From: SAR202 cluster bacterium
GTDB taxonomy: Bacteria; Chloroflexota; Dehalococcoidia; Lucifugimonadales; Lucifugimonadaceae
DNA: 49,567 nucleotides
Direction: 5' to 3'
Assembly (NCBI GenBank): GCA_008373205.1
Contig: RQOS01000056.1
Coordinates: 1 to 49,567 of the forward strand
Below the pieces are notes generated by a model, which worked only from the letters and a program-made list of their open reading frames with translations, was not told the origin of the DNA and searched no databases. This document shows positions 48,613 through 49,567 of the stretch, piece by piece; the stretch's first letter is position 1, and the number at the start of each line of letters is the position of its first letter. The position numbers were made by a program, and so were the translations under genes.

Positions 48613-49259
48613 TGGAAATTAGAAAGAATAGAATTAAGCAAAGATTAAGAGACGGAAAGCATGTTATTGCAATTGAAAACCTCAATAATCCTGATTTAGT
48701 AGAACAATTTGCTCCAAATGATCCTCACTGCTTTTGGTTTGAAGGAGAACATTTTATAGCCAACCCTTCAAATATAGGAGATTTGACCAGGGCTTCAGAT
48801 CTGATAAACGCCACTTCTATAGTCAGAGTTCCTAGGCCTGAATATCAATTAATATACCATGCTTTAGATTTAGGAGCTCAAGGTATTGCGGTGCCTCATG
48901 TCAAATCAAAAGAAGATGCTGAACTTGTAGTAAGAGCTTCTAAATTTGCTCCATTGGGACAAAGAGGGATAGATTCAATACTGGAAGTTAATAACATTGA
49001 TGTTTTTTTTGTGGGACCTGGAGACCTTTCTCAAGAATTAGGCCATATTGGAGAACAAAACCACCCTGAAGTAAATAAAGTTGTTCAAAACACAATTAAT
49101 AGAATTACTAATAAAGATAGGACTGCAGGAACTGTTGCAAATATAAATAGTTATGAATGGGCAATGCAAACGGGTGCCTCCTTTTTTTTATCAGGAGCTC
49201 TTGATTGGATAAACCAAGGCTTTATAGAATTCAATCAATATCTAAATAAACTAAAATAA
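48612..49259 (+). CDS. HpcH/HpaI aldolase paralogue with internal deletion
   Basis: Same architecture (FEGEHFIANPSNI, SIVRVPR, DLGAQGIAVPHV, GPGDLSQELGH) but about 35 aa shorter in the middle. Confidence 0.85.
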   Translation: MEIRKNRIKQRLRDGKHVIAIENLNNPDLVEQFAPNDPHCFWFEGEHFIANPSNIGDLTRASDLINATSIVRVPRPEYQLIYHALDLGAQGIAVPHVKSKEDAELVVRASKFAPLGQRGIDSILEVNNIDVFFVGPGDLSQELGHIGEQNHPEVNKVVQNTINRITNKDRTAGTVANINSYEWAMQTGASFFLSGALDWINQGFIEFNQYLNKLK

Positions 49260-49262
49260 GAA

Positions 49263-49567
49263 TTATTTTCTTGTCGTCCAAAAAGTTATTTCAACAGGTG
49301 TATTTATAGGAGTTAAACACAATAAAACTATTTGTGATTCAGAATTTTTTCTTTGCGTTACTGAAAGTATCTTAAAATTATTATCATCTGAAGTAGTTAC
49401 TCCATCAGTTATATCTCCGTTTTGGTTATGGTCAACAATCGGAGATTTTTCAATAGGAATGCCAATAGTTACTTGTTCTCCAAAAGATGTAAAATTATAG
49501 CTTGTTGTCACTGAAGTCTTAACATATCCCAAATCTCCAGGAGGTAAAGGGGTAGGCGTAGGTGTAG
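49263..49567 (-). CDS. C-terminal part of a protein with a Thr-Pro linker, truncated by the window edge
   Basis: The reading frame stays open past the ORF-track TTG at 49532: TPTPTPLPPGDLGYVKTSVTTSYNFTSFG..., suggesting a secreted or surface protein. Confidence 0.65.
   Translation of the reverse strand, partial: TPTPTPLPPGDLGYVKTSVTTSYNFTSFGEQVTIGIPIEKSPIVDHNQNGDITDGVTTSDDNNFKILSVTQRKNSESQIVLLCLTPINTPVEITFWTTRK

Overview
This AT-rich window is gene-dense and reads mostly as a bacterial housekeeping locus. The left flank holds purM-purH, a GT2 glycosyltransferase and pncB on +. A long minus-strand block follows in transcription order: OmpR-type regulator, glnA, gltB, gltD, nadE, htrA-like lipoprotein, recA, CorC-like, tilS. 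The centre is a nearly complete str-S10-spc-alpha ribosomal superoperon running on into rplM-rpsI (19.3-39.1 kb), including rpmD and rpmJ, which the ORF track omits. After it come prmC, prfA, hisS and a CBS-less IMPDH/GuaB3-like gene on -. The right end (43-49.5 kb) is more accessory: an NAD-dependent epimerase, a small helical protein and a DUF362 ferredoxin-like protein on -, diverging from larE - SDR - two tandem HpcH/HpaI aldolase paralogues on +. A truncated Thr-Pro-linker protein runs off the window end. No tRNA, rRNA, CRISPR, transposon or phage features were recognised. Gene content and low GC suggest a streamlined, possibly marine Chloroflexota-like genome, but that taxonomy is only inference. 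I did not find a clearly new multi-gene system. The best leads are the orphan OmpR-type regulator next to the ammonia-assimilation genes with 19-bp-period upstream repeats, the internally deleted aldolase paralogue beside an SDR lacking YxxxK, a putative SOS box in the recA promoter, the str leader hairpin, and a natural Lys-to-Arg at the streptomycin site of S12.
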